A DNA stretch of 64,000 bases from Amycolatopsis jiangsuensis (GCF_014204865.1 NZ_JACHMG010000001.1:310001-374000), one strand, 5' to 3'; counted from the first letter of the stretch, positions 18,457-28,466 are shown. Numbers and translations: made by a program. The notes: generated by a model not told the origin, from the letters alone.

Positions 18457-19170
18457 GTGCGAGTACGACGGATCGTCACGACCAGGGCCGGCGGGGCTTC
18501 CCGCCCGCCGTACGACAGCTTCAACCTCGGTGACCACGTCGGCGACGACGCGGGCGACGTGTACGCCAACCGCAAGCGGCTCGCCGCGGAGCTCGGACTG
18601 ACCGAGCAGCGGCTGGCGTGGATGGAACAGGTGCACGGCCGCACCGCGACGGTCGTCGACGGCAGCGAGACCGCTGCTGCCGAGGCGACCGACGCGCTGG
18701 TCACCGACCGTCCCGGGCTGGCATTGGTCGTCCTGGTCGCCGACTGCGTCCCGGTGTTGCTGGCCGACCCGGAAGCAGGCGTCGCGGCCGCGGTGCACGC
18801 CGGCCGCGTGGGTGCGCGCGTCGGCGTGGTCCCGGCGGCGATCGAGGCGATGCGTGACCTGGGCGCCGACCCGGCCCGTGTCGAAGCCCTGCTGGGCCCG
18901 GCCATCTGCGGCGAGTGCTACGAGGTCCCGGCCGCGATGGCCGCCGACGTCGAACGGCACCTGCCCGGCAGCACGTCACGCACCCGGACCGGCAGTACCG
19001 GCCTGGACCTGCGTGCCGGCCTGTGGCGCCAGCTGGCCGGCCTGGGCGTCGGCCGCATCGGCGCCGACCCGCGCTGCACCGCCGAGGACAAGACCCTCTT
19101 CAGCTATCGCCGCGACGGCACCACCGGCCGCATCGCCGGGATCACCTGGCTCGAAGAGGAGGCCGCGTGA
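18457..19170 (+). CDS. pgeF: PgeF/YfiH-type laccase-domain protein
   Basis: Multicopper-oxidase-fold domain protein (DUF152), 237 residues, reported in other bacteria as a peptidoglycan-editing factor and purine nucleoside phosphorylase. Metal-site motifs are EQVHGRTATVV, ADCVPVLLAD, AVHAGRVG (often HAGWRG elsewhere) and GPAICGECYEV. Its place directly after ftsZ is conserved in actinobacteria. A CAGGAT -10-like hexamer at 18445-18450 is six bases before GTG 18457, suggesting a leaderless internal promoter. Confidence 0.88.
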   Translation: MRVRRIVTTRAGGASRPPYDSFNLGDHVGDDAGDVYANRKRLAAELGLTEQRLAWMEQVHGRTATVVDGSETAAAEATDALVTDRPGLALVVLVADCVPVLLADPEAGVAAAVHAGRVGARVGVVPAAIEAMRDLGADPARVEALLGPAICGECYEVPAAMAADVERHLPGSTSRTRTGSTGLDLRAGLWRQLAGLGVGRIGADPRCTAEDKTLFSYRRDGTTGRIAGITWLEEEAA

Positions 19171-19340
19171 GCGCGTGGCGCGCAGTCCGGTCCGGTCCCG
19201 TGAGCGCGCGACGGGCGATCCGGCTCGGTCGCGTGGGCGCGTGGCGGGCAGTCCGGCGCCGCGTGGGCGCGCGGCCGGCGATCCGGTTCGGCCGAGCCCC
19301 GGCTCCCGCGGGAGCCCTCGACACCCGGGGTACCGCGTGA
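19167..19340 (+). repeat. 33-bp tandem repeats forming a bridging small ORF
   Basis: Four imperfect units (33, 33, 30 and 33 bases, 19167-19295) each encode an 11- or 10-residue Arg-rich unit such as VSAWRAVRSGP. Units 1 and 3 resemble each other, as do 2 and 4. The frame is open from GTG 19167, which overlaps the pgeF stop, to TGA 19340, which overlaps the yggS start, giving a possible 57-residue protein with coupling overlaps at both ends. It may instead be a non-coding spacer expansion. Confidence 0.5.
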
Positions 19341-20068
19341 CCGGCGACCGGCGGGAAGAACTCGCCGCTTCGCTGGCGGCCGTGCGGGAGCGGATCGCCG
19401 CGGCCTGCGAGGCGGCCGGGCGGGCTCGGGAGGAGGTGCGGCTGCTCGGGGTGACCAAGACATTCCCGGCCGCCGACGCCGCCGCGCTCACCGACCTCGG
19501 TCTGCTCGACCTCGCCGAGAACCGGGACCAGGAAGCCGGGCCGAAGGTCGCCGAGGTGACCACGCTGCGTCCGGACGCGGCGCCGCGCTGGCATCTGGTC
19601 GGGCGGTTGCAGCGGAACAAGGCCCGGTCCGTCGTGCGCTGGGCCGCCGAGGTCCAGTCGGTCGATTCGATCCGGCTGGCCGACGCGCTGGACCGCGCCG
19701 TGGCCGCCGCCCGGGAAGCGGGGGAGCGCACCGGCCCGCTCGACGTGCTGATCCAGGTGAGCCTCGACGCGGATCCCGCCCGCGGCGGCATCCCGGTGGC
19801 CGAGCTTCCCGCCCTTGCCGACCACCTCACCCACACGGGGGAGCTGCGACTGCGGGGCGTGATGGCCGTCGCGCCGCTCGGACAGGATCCCGGCGCCGCC
19901 TTCGAGCGGCTGGCCCGAGCTGCGGAGGAAGTGCGCGCGGATCATCCCGAAGCGGTGGAAGTCTCCGCCGGCATGAGCCATGATCTGGAATCGGCGATCA
20001 CCTACGGCTCCACCTGTGTGCGTGTCGGAACCGCGTTGCTCGGCGGGCGCGGTTTAGCCTCGCCCTAA
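19337..20068 (+). CDS. YggS/PLPBP PLP-homeostasis protein
   Basis: Pyridoxal-phosphate-binding protein of the YggS/PROSC family, 243 residues, with a single alanine-racemase-like barrel and no known catalytic turnover; it buffers PLP. The PLP lysine is in LLGVTKTFP near residue 37, and the phosphate site is in MSHDLESAITYGSTCVRVGTALLG. GTG 19337 is the first start giving a family-length protein and overlaps the preceding small frame's stop. The ftsZ-pgeF-yggS-sepF order is conserved in actinobacteria. Confidence 0.92.
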   Translation: MTGDRREELAASLAAVRERIAAACEAAGRAREEVRLLGVTKTFPAADAAALTDLGLLDLAENRDQEAGPKVAEVTTLRPDAAPRWHLVGRLQRNKARSVVRWAAEVQSVDSIRLADALDRAVAAAREAGERTGPLDVLIQVSLDADPARGGIPVAELPALADHLTHTGELRLRGVMAVAPLGQDPGAAFERLARAAEEVRADHPEAVEVSAGMSHDLESAITYGSTCVRVGTALLGGRGLASP

Positions 20069-20140
20069 GGGAGCGCCCGCTGGTCACGGATCGTGTCCGG
20101 CCGGGTTTGGAGCGGGAGTGGCGAGGGCAAAGGGGAAGGC

Positions 20141-20728
20141 ATGAGCGCGCTGCAGAAGCTGAAGGCCTACTTCGGGATGGTGCCCGCGGACGAGGACGGC
20201 TACGACCTCGACGAAGACGACTACCGCCGTGACTACGAGGACGAGTACGACAGCTACGAGGAGCCCCCGGCTCGCGCCCGCGGACGCTACCGCGAGCCCG
20301 CGGACACCTACGATGAGCCCGCGCCCCGGTTGCGGTCACGTTCGGTGACCGCGGCGGAGCCGGCCACGCACGGCGCGCTCGCCGTGGACCGGCAGCCGGA
20401 CCCGGTGGCCCGGCTGCGCCCGGTGGCCGAGCCGGCGGTGCGTGATCCGCTCAGCCGGATCACCACGCTGCACCCGACGAGCTACGTCGAGGCGCGGGCG
20501 ATCGGCGAGCACTACCGCGAGGGCATCCCGGTGATCATCAATCTCACCGAGATGGAGAACGCGGACGCCAAGCGGCTCGTCGACTTCGCCGCCGGGCTCG
20601 CGTTCGCGCTGCGCGGGTCGATGGACAAGGTCACCAACAAGGTGTTCCTTCTCTCACCGCCGGACGTCGACGTGACGGCGGAGGACCGCAGGCGGATCGC
20701 CGAGGGCGGATTGTTCCTGCGCGGCTGA
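20141..20728 (+). CDS. sepF: Cell division protein SepF
   Basis: Membrane-binding Z-ring anchor, 195 residues. The N-terminal amphipathic helix [13 protein letters not shown] is followed by an acidic Asp/Tyr/Arg-rich linker. The C-terminal SepF domain contains [31 protein letters not shown] and [11 protein letters not shown]. It binds the C-terminal peptide of FtsZ encoded upstream. ATG 20141 has a strong AGGGGAAGG ribosome binding site. Confidence 0.95.
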   Translation: MSALQKLKAYFGMVPADEDGYDLDEDDYRRDYEDEYDSYEEPPARARGRYREPADTYDEPAPRLRSRSVTAAEPATHGALAVDRQPDPVARLRPVAEPAVRDPLSRITTLHPTSYVEARAIGEHYREGIPVIINLTEMENADAKRLVDFAAGLAFALRGSMDKVTNKVFLLSPPDVDVTAEDRRRIAEGGLFLRG

Positions 20729-20834
20729 AGCACACCGGACCGTTGAGCGCACGCAGACGTGATTTTGTCGACTCATCGCCGCGGCACGCCGTGGGCTGCC
20801 CACTTCGCCGCCGTCCCCCGCTAGAGTGGTCGCC

Positions 20835-21119
20835 GTGAATGCTGTGTGGCTGGTCGTCTGGTACGTGCTGTTCGCGTTCTGGCTGTTGCTGACCGCCCGT
20901 ATCGTGATCGAGCTCGTGCGGACGTTCGCACGGGAGTGGCGCCCTGCCGGAGGGGTTGCGGTGACACTCGAGACCATCTACACAGTGACCGACCCACCGG
21001 TGCGGCTGTTCCGGCGAATCATTCCCGTGGTTCGCATCGGAGGGATGGGACTGGACTTGTCGATTATGGTGCTGCTGTTGGTTGTGTTCTTCGGGATGCA
21101 GCTGGCGACACCCAGGTGA
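20835..21119 (+). CDS. YggT family membrane protein
   Basis: Small integral membrane protein of 94 residues with two hydrophobic segments (VVWYVLFAFWLLLTARIVIELV and LDLSIMVLLLVVFFGMQLA) flanking VTDPPVRLFRRIIP, the YggT core. Function is unknown, but the sepF-yggT-wag31 order is conserved. GTG 20835 is preferred to 20826 because TAGAGT (20822-20827), a good -10 hexamer, ends seven bases before it and would itself overlap 20826. Confidence 0.88.
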   Translation: MNAVWLVVWYVLFAFWLLLTARIVIELVRTFAREWRPAGGVAVTLETIYTVTDPPVRLFRRIIPVVRIGGMGLDLSIMVLLLVVFFGMQLATPR

Positions 21120-21174
21120 TGATCGGGGACACCCGGGTGGAACCTGCAGGCCATGGAGTGCGTGAGGTGATCTG

Positions 21175-22026
21175 ATGTCGTTGACCCCCGCTGACGTGCA
21201 TAACGTCGCGTTCAGCAAGCCGCCCATCGGCAAGAGGGGCTACAACGAGGACGAGGTGGACGCGTTCCTCGACCTGGTGGAGACCGAGCTTGCCCGGTTG
21301 ATCGAGGACAACAACGAGCTGCGCCAGCAGATGGAGCAGCTCGACACGGAACTCGAGTCGACCCGTTCCGAGCTGGAGAGCGCCAAGGTGGCCGGCCCGC
21401 CGCCCGCCCGCGAGGAGCCCTCGCGCCGGCTGGCTCCGGTTCCGCCGCCCGCGTCGGCGATGGAACAGACCCAGGCGCACTCGATGGTCGGTGCGGACAG
21501 CAGCGAGCCGAACGTGCAGGCCGCCAAGGTCCTCGGCCTCGCGCAGGAGATGGCCGACCGGCTGACCGCCGAGGCCAAGACCGAGTCCGACGGCATGCTG
21601 GCCGAGGCCCGGACCAAGTCCGAGCAGCTGCTCTCCGACGCTCGTGCCAAGTCCGACTCGATGGTCAACGAGGCCCGCACGCGTGCCGAGACCATGCTGA
21701 ACGACGCGCGCACCCGGGCCGAGACGCTGGAGCGCCAGGCCCGCGACAAGGCGACCACCATGGAACGCGAGTCGCAGCGCAAGTACACCGAGACGATGAA
21801 CAGCCTGAACGCCGAGAAGGGCGCTCTCGGCAAGAAGATCGAGGAGCTGCGCACGATCGAGCGGGAGTACCGCACGCGGCTGCGTGGATTCCTGGAGTCC
21901 CAGCTGCGTGAGCTCGACGATCGAGGGTCGGCCGCCCCGGCCACAGCCTCGTCCGGATCGGGCCAGGCCTCCTCGTCGAGCAGCGGCCAGGGCTACTCCT
22001 TCGGTCCGCGCGCCGAAGCGGGCTGA
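21175..22026 (+). CDS. wag31: Polar growth scaffold Wag31/DivIVA
   Basis: Coiled-coil protein that marks cell poles and organises apical peptidoglycan synthesis in actinobacteria. The N-terminal lipid-binding domain is [33 protein letters not shown]. After a Pro-rich linker, residues about 120-220 are a long coiled coil with repeated units such as [18 protein letters not shown]. The C-terminus is Ser/Gly-rich. Length is 283 residues. GAGGTG lies upstream of ATG 21175. Confidence 0.95.
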   Translation: MSLTPADVHNVAFSKPPIGKRGYNEDEVDAFLDLVETELARLIEDNNELRQQMEQLDTELESTRSELESAKVAGPPPAREEPSRRLAPVPPPASAMEQTQAHSMVGADSSEPNVQAAKVLGLAQEMADRLTAEAKTESDGMLAEARTKSEQLLSDARAKSDSMVNEARTRAETMLNDARTRAETLERQARDKATTMERESQRKYTETMNSLNAEKGALGKKIEELRTIEREYRTRLRGFLESQLRELDDRGSAAPATASSGSGQASSSSSGQGYSFGPRAEAG

Positions 22027-22050
22027 GCCCCGGGCGCCGAAGTCCGTCCC

Positions 22051-22082
22051 GCCCCGCCGGATGCGTCAGCGACCGGCGGGGC
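22051..22082 (+). terminator. Hairpin terminator after wag31
   Basis: Perfect 10-base stem GCCCCGCCGG (22051-22060) and its complement (22073-22082) around a 12-base loop, 25 bases after the wag31 stop. It closes the division operon. Confidence 0.65.
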
Positions 22083-22184
22083 ATCGGCGTGCCCGGTGAT
22101 CTTTCGCCACGCTCGGGAGCCGTCACGGTACGCCGCGTGGGCGGGTCGTGCGCCCGAACCGGCGTCCCCGTGCTGTAATTCAGC

Positions 22185-22799
22185 GTGCTCTACATCGTCC
22201 TCGTACTGGTGGTGGCGGCGCTCGCGCTGCTCGTCACGGCCCTCATCACGGCCACCTCGCTGTGGGCCTGGATCTCGATCGGCCTGTCCGTACTGGCCGG
22301 CCTGCTGCTGCTCGTCGACTGGATTCGGCGCCGGCGCTCCAGCGGGCCGGAGCAGCCGCCCGCGGACGAGGCCGAAGCGGGCGAGCCGGACCGTGACGCC
22401 GAGTCGGAGAGCGACACCGAGCCGGAGGATGACGGCGAGGAAGCTGCCGAGCAGACCGAACTGCTGCCCGCGACGGGTGAGCTGAGCGACCCGGCGCCGG
22501 CCGGAGAGCCGGACGCCGAACCGGGTCCGGCCCCCGAGGACGCGAAGGCGGAGGCGAAAGCCGTCCGCGACACCCCGCCCGGCGAGGAGGACACCGCCGA
22601 GGAGGATCTCGAGCTGGTCAGGGACCTCGAGGACGAGGTCGTGGTCGTCGACGAGTACCCGCGCTACCATCTGGTCGACTGCGGCTGGCTCTCCGGCCGC
22701 GACTCGATCCCGATCGCCGTCGGCGAGGCACGGCAGCTGGGCTTCAGCCCGTGCGCCCGTTGCGGACCGGACGCCGTACTGGCTGCCGCGCACCGCTGA
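22185..22799 (+). CDS. Conserved membrane protein with C-terminal Cys-rich module
   Basis: Actinobacterial protein of unknown function, 204 residues. Two adjacent membrane segments (residues about 1-42) are followed by an acidic Glu/Asp/Pro-rich linker of about 100 residues. A conserved C-terminal module has YPRYHLVDCGWL and GFSPCARCGPD, whose His and Cys residues could bind metal. GTG 22185 follows a TGTAAT -10-like hexamer by five bases. Its position after wag31 suggests an envelope or growth role, which is inference. Confidence 0.75.
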   Translation: MLYIVLVLVVAALALLVTALITATSLWAWISIGLSVLAGLLLLVDWIRRRRSSGPEQPPADEAEAGEPDRDAESESDTEPEDDGEEAAEQTELLPATGELSDPAPAGEPDAEPGPAPEDAKAEAKAVRDTPPGEEDTAEEDLELVRDLEDEVVVVDEYPRYHLVDCGWLSGRDSIPIAVGEARQLGFSPCARCGPDAVLAAAHR

Positions 22800-22845
22800 C
22801 CCCGCTTCGGACCTTCACGGCCGTTCCGAGCGCGCGGCGGCGTCG

Positions 22846-23589
22846 TCAGGTGATGCCGAGAACATCGCGAAGTCCGGAGCGGCCGGCTTCGGTCACCTGG
22901 ACGGCGCGATGCGCGGTCGTGCGGCGGCGCAGCCAGCCCTCGGCGAGCAGACGGTCCGAGAGGGCCGCGCCGAGTGCGCCGGCGAGGTGGTGGCGCTGCT
23001 CGCTCCAGTCGAGGCAGAAACGCAGCAGCGGACGCCGGTTCGCGCGCGCGGCGGCCAGATCCACGCCGAGCGCACCGAACACTTCGGACGCTCGTGGCCC
23101 CAGCTCGTACGGATGGTCCCGCAGCGGTGCGGAAATCCGGTCCCGCTCGCGACGGCGGGTGGTCGGCTCACCATCCACAGTGACCAGTGCGCGGCGCTCC
23201 AGCAGCGCCGTGGTGATCATCACACCGAGCTTTCCGGCGAGGTGGTCGTAGCAGGTGCGGGCGGTGCGCAGGGCCTCCGCGCGGGTGCCTTCCTTCAACG
23301 AGCGCACCGGCCGGGCCGGTGAATGTCGCGCCAGGGTCTCCAGCAGCTCCGGCGCCCCGCCGGCCAGCCGGTAGAACCGGTGCCGGCCGGAACGTTCGGC
23401 GGTCACCAGCCCGGCCTCCCGCAGCTTCGCCAGATGCGCGCTCACGCCTTGCGCGGACAGCCCGGCCTCGCCCGCCAGCACCGAGGCGGCGAGTGACCGG
23501 CCGTCGCCCAGCGCGAGCAGCACCCGCACCCGGGCCGGGTCGGCGAACAGCGCCGCGGTCCGCGCGATGTCGGCGTCTCCTTCCAGCAC
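22846..23589 (-). CDS. ArsR-type winged-helix repressor
   Basis: Transcription regulator of 247 residues. An N-terminal ArsR-like winged helix covers about residues 5-90 (LFADPARVRVLLALGDG, EAGLSAQGVSAHLAKLREAGLVTAERSGRHRFY). The longer C-terminal part is of unknown function and contains no obvious metal-binding ELCVCDL-like motif, so the signal is probably organic. GTG 23589 is preferred because the longer frame runs through the divergent MFS promoter. It likely controls the adjacent exporter. Confidence 0.85.
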   Translation of the reverse strand: MLEGDADIARTAALFADPARVRVLLALGDGRSLAASVLAGEAGLSAQGVSAHLAKLREAGLVTAERSGRHRFYRLAGGAPELLETLARHSPARPVRSLKEGTRAEALRTARTCYDHLAGKLGVMITTALLERRALVTVDGEPTTRRRERDRISAPLRDHPYELGPRASEVFGALGVDLAAARANRRPLLRFCLDWSEQRHHLAGALGAALSDRLLAEGWLRRRTTAHRAVQVTEAGRSGLRDVLGIT

Positions 23590-23607
23590 GTGCCCAGCAT
23601 GCCCCGT

Positions 23608-23635
23608 GGACACTTCCACCGCGACGGAAATGTCC
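23608..23635. promoter_or_regulatory. Operator between ArsR-like regulator and MFS exporter
   Basis: Inverted repeat GGACACTTCC (23608-23617) and GGAAATGTCC (23626-23635), nine of ten pairs with an eight-base spacer, in the 64-bp divergent gap. Its symmetry and position fit the regulator's own binding site. Confidence 0.5.
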
Positions 23636-23653
23636 GCAGGGTCTGCTGGAGGC

Positions 23654-24997
23654 ATGCGCTCCGCGGTCCTGTTCACCCTGTGCGCCGGGATGTTCCTGGT
23701 GCAGCTCGACGTCACGGTCGTCAACGTCGTCCTTCCCACGCTCGGCACGCAGCTGCACGCCGATCTCGCCGGCCTGCAGTGGGTGGTCGACGGCTACTCC
23801 GTGGTGCTGGCTGCCCTGTTGCTGACCGGCGGAGCACTCGGTGACGTTCTCGGTCACCGCCGCGTGGTGCTCGCCGGGCTCACCGTGTTCGGCGCCGCCT
23901 CCGCGGCGTGCGGGCTGGCGCAGTCGGCGGGCTGGCTGGTCGGAGCCCGGGTCGCGCAGGGGATCGGTGCCGCGCTGGTGCTGCCGGGGACGCTCGCGGT
24001 GCTCACCGGAACGTTCCGTGGCCGCAGGGAACGGGCCCGTGCGCTCGGGATCTGGGCGGGCACGTCGGCTCTCGCGCTGCCGGCCGGCCCGCTGCTCGGC
24101 GGCGCGCTGGTCACCGCGGTGGGCTGGCGTCCGGTGTTCTGGCTCAACGTCCCGATCGTCGCCGCGGCCGCCGTGGCGACGCTCCGGCTGGTGCCGCCGG
24201 ACGTCCGGAAACCGGGCCGCATCGACGTTCCCGGAGCGGTGAGCGCGGCGGTCGCCCTCGGGGCCGGGGTGTACGCGGTGATCGGCGGAACGATCCCGGT
24301 CGCGCTGCTCGCGGTGGCTGCGGCGGTGGCGTTCGTGGTCGTGGAACGGCGGTCCGCCCAGCCGATGCTCCCGCCGGCGTTGCTGCGATCCCCGCAGACC
24401 ACGGGCGCGAACGTGGTGTCCGCCGCGATGAACTTCGTCGGTCTCGGCTCGATCCTGGTGCTCACGCTGTATCTCCAGGGTGTCCTGCGGGCCACGCCGA
24501 TGAACGCCGCGGCCGGTCTGCTCCCGTTGTTCGTCCCGCTGGCGGTACTGGGTCCGGTGAGCGGCAGGCTCACCGCGCGGTTCGGCCCGCTTCCGCCGAT
24601 GCTCGCCGGACTCGTCCTCGGTGCACTCGGCATGCTGAACCTGCTGCGCCTGGCCCCGTCCGGCGGGTACGCCGAGGTGCTGCCGACGTTGCTCGGGCTG
24701 GGCCTCGGAATGGGCCTGCTGACCGCCGCGGTGGTGACGGCCGCGGTCGACGGCGCGCCGGCCGGGCGGGCGGGCATCGCCGGGGGGATGAACAACGCCG
24801 CCCGGCAGGCCGGAGGTGCGCTCGGCGTGGCGGTGTTCGGTGCGGTGACCGGGGAACCGGACGCGCCCGTACGATTCGTGCACGGCCTGCACCTGCTCGG
24901 CTCACTCGCCGCGGGACTGTGGCTGGCGGGCGTGGTTCTGGCGGTGGTGTGCACGCGCCGCCGGGGCTCGCGGAACCCGTCCGTGGCAGCGGGTTAA
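23654..24997 (+). CDS. MFS drug exporter (DHA2-like)
   Basis: Major facilitator of the EmrB/QacA type, 447 residues with roughly 12-14 membrane segments, expected to export hydrophobic compounds using the proton gradient. LDVTVVNVVLPTLG near residue 17 is the family's first-helix motif, GGALGDVLGHRRVVLAG is motif A, and GIGAALVLPG is close to motif C. ATG 23654 has GGAGG immediately upstream. The divergent ArsR-like regulator probably represses it. Substrate unknown. Confidence 0.87.
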   Translation: MRSAVLFTLCAGMFLVQLDVTVVNVVLPTLGTQLHADLAGLQWVVDGYSVVLAALLLTGGALGDVLGHRRVVLAGLTVFGAASAACGLAQSAGWLVGARVAQGIGAALVLPGTLAVLTGTFRGRRERARALGIWAGTSALALPAGPLLGGALVTAVGWRPVFWLNVPIVAAAAVATLRLVPPDVRKPGRIDVPGAVSAAVALGAGVYAVIGGTIPVALLAVAAAVAFVVVERRSAQPMLPPALLRSPQTTGANVVSAAMNFVGLGSILVLTLYLQGVLRATPMNAAAGLLPLFVPLAVLGPVSGRLTARFGPLPPMLAGLVLGALGMLNLLRLAPSGGYAEVLPTLLGLGLGMGLLTAAVVTAAVDGAPAGRAGIAGGMNNAARQAGGALGVAVFGAVTGEPDAPVRFVHGLHLLGSLAAGLWLAGVVLAVVCTRRRGSRNPSVAAG

Positions 24998-25002
24998 CCT
25001 GG

Positions 25003-25155
25003 TGAGACCACAGCGTCGATCCGGCCATCACCGGGGAGCTTCCGGAAGAACAGGGCCGCAGGCCCCCAGTAGAACCGGACGGGTGCGGCCCGTCATCGCC
25101 GCCGAACGAGAGGCCCGGGCGCGCTGTCCGGGCAAGCGGGGTGGTACCGCGTGAC
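25003..25155 (+). promoter_or_regulatory. Isoleucine T-box leader
   Basis: Leader RNA that senses uncharged tRNA-Ile. The conserved T-box bulge sequence GGGTGGTACCGCG is at 25138-25150, in which TGGT can pair with the tRNA acceptor end. An ATC isoleucine codon suitable as specifier occurs at 25027-25029 in the compact first stem (another at 25019-25021). The compact stem I is typical of actinobacterial ileS T-boxes, which are thought to act on translation by hiding the ribosome binding site. I could not resolve the exact expression platform in 25150-25225. Confidence 0.88.
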
Positions 25156-25230
25156 GCGCGAGCGTCTCGTCCCCGTGCGGGTGACCGGCCGGTCGCCCGT
25201 ACGCGCGCGACGAATGCGAGGAGCACCCGG

Positions 25231-28200
25231 ATGTACCCCCAGGTTTCGCTGGACGGGCAGGCTTCGGTCCCGGCCCAGCCGTCGTTTCCCGTGCTGGAGA
25301 AGCACGTCCTCGAGTACTGGGAGACCGACCGCACCTTCCAGTCCTCGATCGACGCGCGCGCCGCGGGCGAGCGCGGGGACAACGAGTACGTCTTCTACGA
25401 CGGCCCGCCCTTCGCCAACGGCCTGCCGCACTACGGGCACCTGCTCACCGGATACGTCAAGGACATCGTCCCGCGTTACCAGACGATGAAGGGCCGCCGT
25501 GTCGAGCGCCGGTTCGGCTGGGACACCCATGGGCTGCCCGCCGAACTGGAGGCGATGCGCCAGCTCGGCATCACGGAGAAGGCCGAGATCGAGGCGATGG
25601 GAATCGCCGAGTTCAACGCGGCCTCCCGCGAAGCCGTGCTGCGCTACACCGACGAATGGCAGGACTACGTCACCCGCCAGGCCCGCTGGGTGGACTTCGA
25701 AAACGACTACAAGACGCTCGACGTGTCCTATATGGAGTCGGTGATCTGGGCGTTCAAACAGCTGTGGGACAAGGGTCTGGTGTACGAGGGCTACCGCGTG
25801 CTGCCCTACTGCTGGCGCGACGAGACCCCGCTGTCCAACCACGAGCTGCGGATGGACGACGACGTCTACCGGACCCGCCAGGATCCCGCGGTCACGGTGG
25901 GATACCGCCTGCAGGGCAACGGGAACGAGCTCGACGGCACTTACCTGCTGATCTGGACGACGACGCCGTGGACGCTGCCGTCGAACCTGGCCACCGCGGT
26001 GCACCCCGAGGTGCGCTACGTCGTGGTGGAGAGCGAGAACTTCCCCGGCGAGCGGTTCCTGCTCGCCGAGGCCCGCGTGGCCGCCTATGCGCGCGAGCTG
26101 GGCGAGGAGCCCGCCGTCGTCGCCCGGTACACCGGCGGCGAACTGCTCGGAACCCGTTACGCCCCACCGTTTCCGTACTTCACCGGCACGGAGAACGCGC
26201 ACCGCGTGCTGTCCGCGGACTACGTCACCACCGAGGACGGCACCGGCGTCGTCCACATCGCGCCCGCCTACGGTGAAGAGGACAAGGTCGTCACCGACGC
26301 GGCCGGGATCACCCCCGTAACGCCGGTGAACGCGCAGGGGCGCTTCGACGCCACCGTGCCGGACTACGAGGGCCAGCTGGTCTTCGACGCGAACCCGAAC
26401 ATCATTCGCGACCTCAAGAACGGCACCGGTTCCGCGGCCCGCCAGGGTGCGCTGCTGCTGCGGCACGAGACCTACGAACACCCGTACCCGCACTGCTGGC
26501 GCTGCCGCAATCCGCTGATCTACCGCGCGGTGTCGTCCTGGTTCGTCGCGGTCACCCAGTTCAAGGACCGGATGATCGAGCTGAACCAGCAGATCACCTG
26601 GTACCCGGAGAACGTCAAGGACGGCCAGTTCGGCAAGTGGCTGGAGAACGCGCGGGACTGGTCGATCTCGCGCAACCGGTACTGGGGCTCGCCGATCCCG
26701 GTGTGGCGCTCGGACGACCCGGCCCACCCGCGCATCGACGTGTACGGCTCGCTCGCCGAGCTGGAGCGTGATTTCGGCGTGCGGCTGGACAATCTGCACC
26801 GTCCCCACATCGACGAGCTGACCCGGCCCAATCCGGACGACCCGACCGGGCGCTCCACCATGCGCCGGGTCGAGGACGTGCTGGACGTGTGGTTCGACTC
26901 CGGCTCGATGCCCTACGCCCAGGTGCACTACCCGTTCGAGAACGCCGACTGGTTCGAGCACCACTACCCGAGCGACTTCATCGTGGAGTACATCGGCCAG
27001 ACCCGCGGCTGGTTCTACCTGCTGCACGTGCTGGCCACCGCGTTGTTCGACCGGCCCGCGTTCCGCAACTGCGTGTCGCACGGCATCGTGCTCGGGTCGG
27101 ACGGGCAGAAGATGTCCAAATCGCTGCGCAACTACCCGGACGTCAACGAGGTTTTCGAACGCGACGGCTCGGACGCCATGCGCTGGTACCTGATGGCGAG
27201 CCCGATCCTGCGTGGCGGCAACCTGGTGGTGACCGACCGGGGCATCCGGGACGCGGTGCGCCAGGCCGTGCTGCCGCTGTGGAACTCGTACTACTTCCTG
27301 GCGCTGTACGCGAACGCCGAAGGCAAGCAGGGCGTCTGGCGCACGGATTCGAAGCATCTGCTCGACCGCTACGTCCTGGCGAAGACGCACGAGCTGGTCA
27401 CCGACGTCGAGTCCGCGCTGGACGGCTACGACATCGCGGGCGCCTGCCAGACCGTCCGGGACTTCCTCGAGGTGCTCACCAACTGGTACGTCCGCCGCTC
27501 CCGGGACCGGTTCTGGGTCGGCGAGCAGGACGCGATCGACACGCTGCACACCGTGCTGGAGGTGACCTGCCGGGTCGTCGCGCCGCTGCTGCCGCTCACC
27601 ACCGAGACGGTGTGGCGCGGCCTGACCGGTGCGCGCTCGGTGCACCTGACCGACTGGCCGAACGCGCTCGACCTGCCCGCGGACGCGGCGCTGGTCACCG
27701 CGATGGACCGAGTGCGGCAGGTGGCGTCGTCGGCGCTGGCGCTGCGCAAGGCGAACAAGCTGCGGGTGCGGCTGCCGCTGGCGAAGCTGCTGGTGGCCGT
27801 GGGGGACGCCGAGGATGTGGCGCCGCTGAGCGAGTTCACCGACATCCTGCGCGACGAGGTGAACGTGAAGGCGGTCGAGCTGACCACCGACGTCGCCGCG
27901 CACGGCACGTTCGAGGTGGCGGTGAACGCGCGGGCCTCCGGGCCGCGGCTGGGCAAGGCCGTGCAGCAGGTGATCAAGGCGGTCAAGGCCGGGGAGTGGA
28001 CCACGAACGAGTCGGGCGCCGTGGTCGCGGCCGGGGTCGAGCTGGCCGAGGGCGAGTACGAACGGCGCCTGGTCGCCGCGGGCGGCGGCGCGGCGGCGGA
28101 GCTGCCCGGCGGCACCGGACTGGTCGTGCTCGACACCGAGGTCACCGCGGACCTGGCCGACGAGGGCGTGGCCCGCGACCTCGTCCGGGTCGTTCAGCAG

Positions 28201-28410
28201 GCCCGCCGGGACGCCGGTCTCGACGTCGCGGACCGGATCACCCTGGTGGCCGACGCGCCCGCCGGGGTGGCAGCGGCGGCGCGCAAGCACGAGCAGTTCA
28301 TCGCCGCGGAAACGCTCGCCACCGCCGTGTCCTACGGCGAGGTGACCGACGGCTTCGAGGGCACCGTGGGCGAGGGTGTGAAGGTCCGCGTGGCGGTCGC
28401 GAAGGCCTGA
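25231..28410 (+). CDS. ileS: Isoleucyl-tRNA synthetase, type 2
   Basis: Class I aminoacyl-tRNA synthetase charging tRNA-Ile, 1059 residues. The signature is GLPHYGH near residues 64-70 (the eukaryote-like IleRS2 form, not the DIHIGH of common bacterial IleRS1) and KMSKS at 627-631; the editing domain lies between. [12 protein letters not shown] precedes the catalytic return. IleRS2 enzymes are generally mupirocin-tolerant. ATG 25231 follows GAGGAG by six bases; the longer frame from 25141 is inside the T-box leader. Confidence 0.97.
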   Translation: MYPQVSLDGQASVPAQPSFPVLEKHVLEYWETDRTFQSSIDARAAGERGDNEYVFYDGPPFANGLPHYGHLLTGYVKDIVPRYQTMKGRRVERRFGWDTHGLPAELEAMRQLGITEKAEIEAMGIAEFNAASREAVLRYTDEWQDYVTRQARWVDFENDYKTLDVSYMESVIWAFKQLWDKGLVYEGYRVLPYCWRDETPLSNHELRMDDDVYRTRQDPAVTVGYRLQGNGNELDGTYLLIWTTTPWTLPSNLATAVHPEVRYVVVESENFPGERFLLAEARVAAYARELGEEPAVVARYTGGELLGTRYAPPFPYFTGTENAHRVLSADYVTTEDGTGVVHIAPAYGEEDKVVTDAAGITPVTPVNAQGRFDATVPDYEGQLVFDANPNIIRDLKNGTGSAARQGALLLRHETYEHPYPHCWRCRNPLIYRAVSSWFVAVTQFKDRMIELNQQITWYPENVKDGQFGKWLENARDWSISRNRYWGSPIPVWRSDDPAHPRIDVYGSLAELERDFGVRLDNLHRPHIDELTRPNPDDPTGRSTMRRVEDVLDVWFDSGSMPYAQVHYPFENADWFEHHYPSDFIVEYIGQTRGWFYLLHVLATALFDRPAFRNCVSHGIVLGSDGQKMSKSLRNYPDVNEVFERDGSDAMRWYLMASPILRGGNLVVTDRGIRDAVRQAVLPLWNSYYFLALYANAEGKQGVWRTDSKHLLDRYVLAKTHELVTDVESALDGYDIAGACQTVRDFLEVLTNWYVRRSRDRFWVGEQDAIDTLHTVLEVTCRVVAPLLPLTTETVWRGLTGARSVHLTDWPNALDLPADAALVTAMDRVRQVASSALALRKANKLRVRLPLAKLLVAVGDAEDVAPLSEFTDILRDEVNVKAVELTTDVAAHGTFEVAVNARASGPRLGKAVQQVIKAVKAGEWTTNESGAVVAAGVELAEGEYERRLVAAGGGAAAELPGGTGLVVLDTEVTADLADEGVARDLVRVVQQARRDAGLDVADRITLVADAPAGVAAAARKHEQFIAAETLATAVSYGEVTDGFEGTVGEGVKVRVAVAKA

Positions 28411-28428
28411 GGCCTGCTTCCCGGTAAC

Positions 28429-28466
28429 GCCCGGCGCCGGCTTGCGATGAGCAAGCTGGGCCGGGC
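28429..28466 (+). terminator. Hairpin after ileS
   Basis: GCCCGG (28429-28434) and GCTTGC (28440-28445) pair with GCAAGC (28451-28456) and CCGGGC (28461-28466) around the loop GATGA, with a small internal loop. It starts 18 bases after the ileS stop. Confidence 0.55.

Noticed and set aside
25141..25230. Upstream ileS start inside the leader
   Set aside because: The codons overlap the T-box sequence, and the encoded peptide is unrelated to IleRS.
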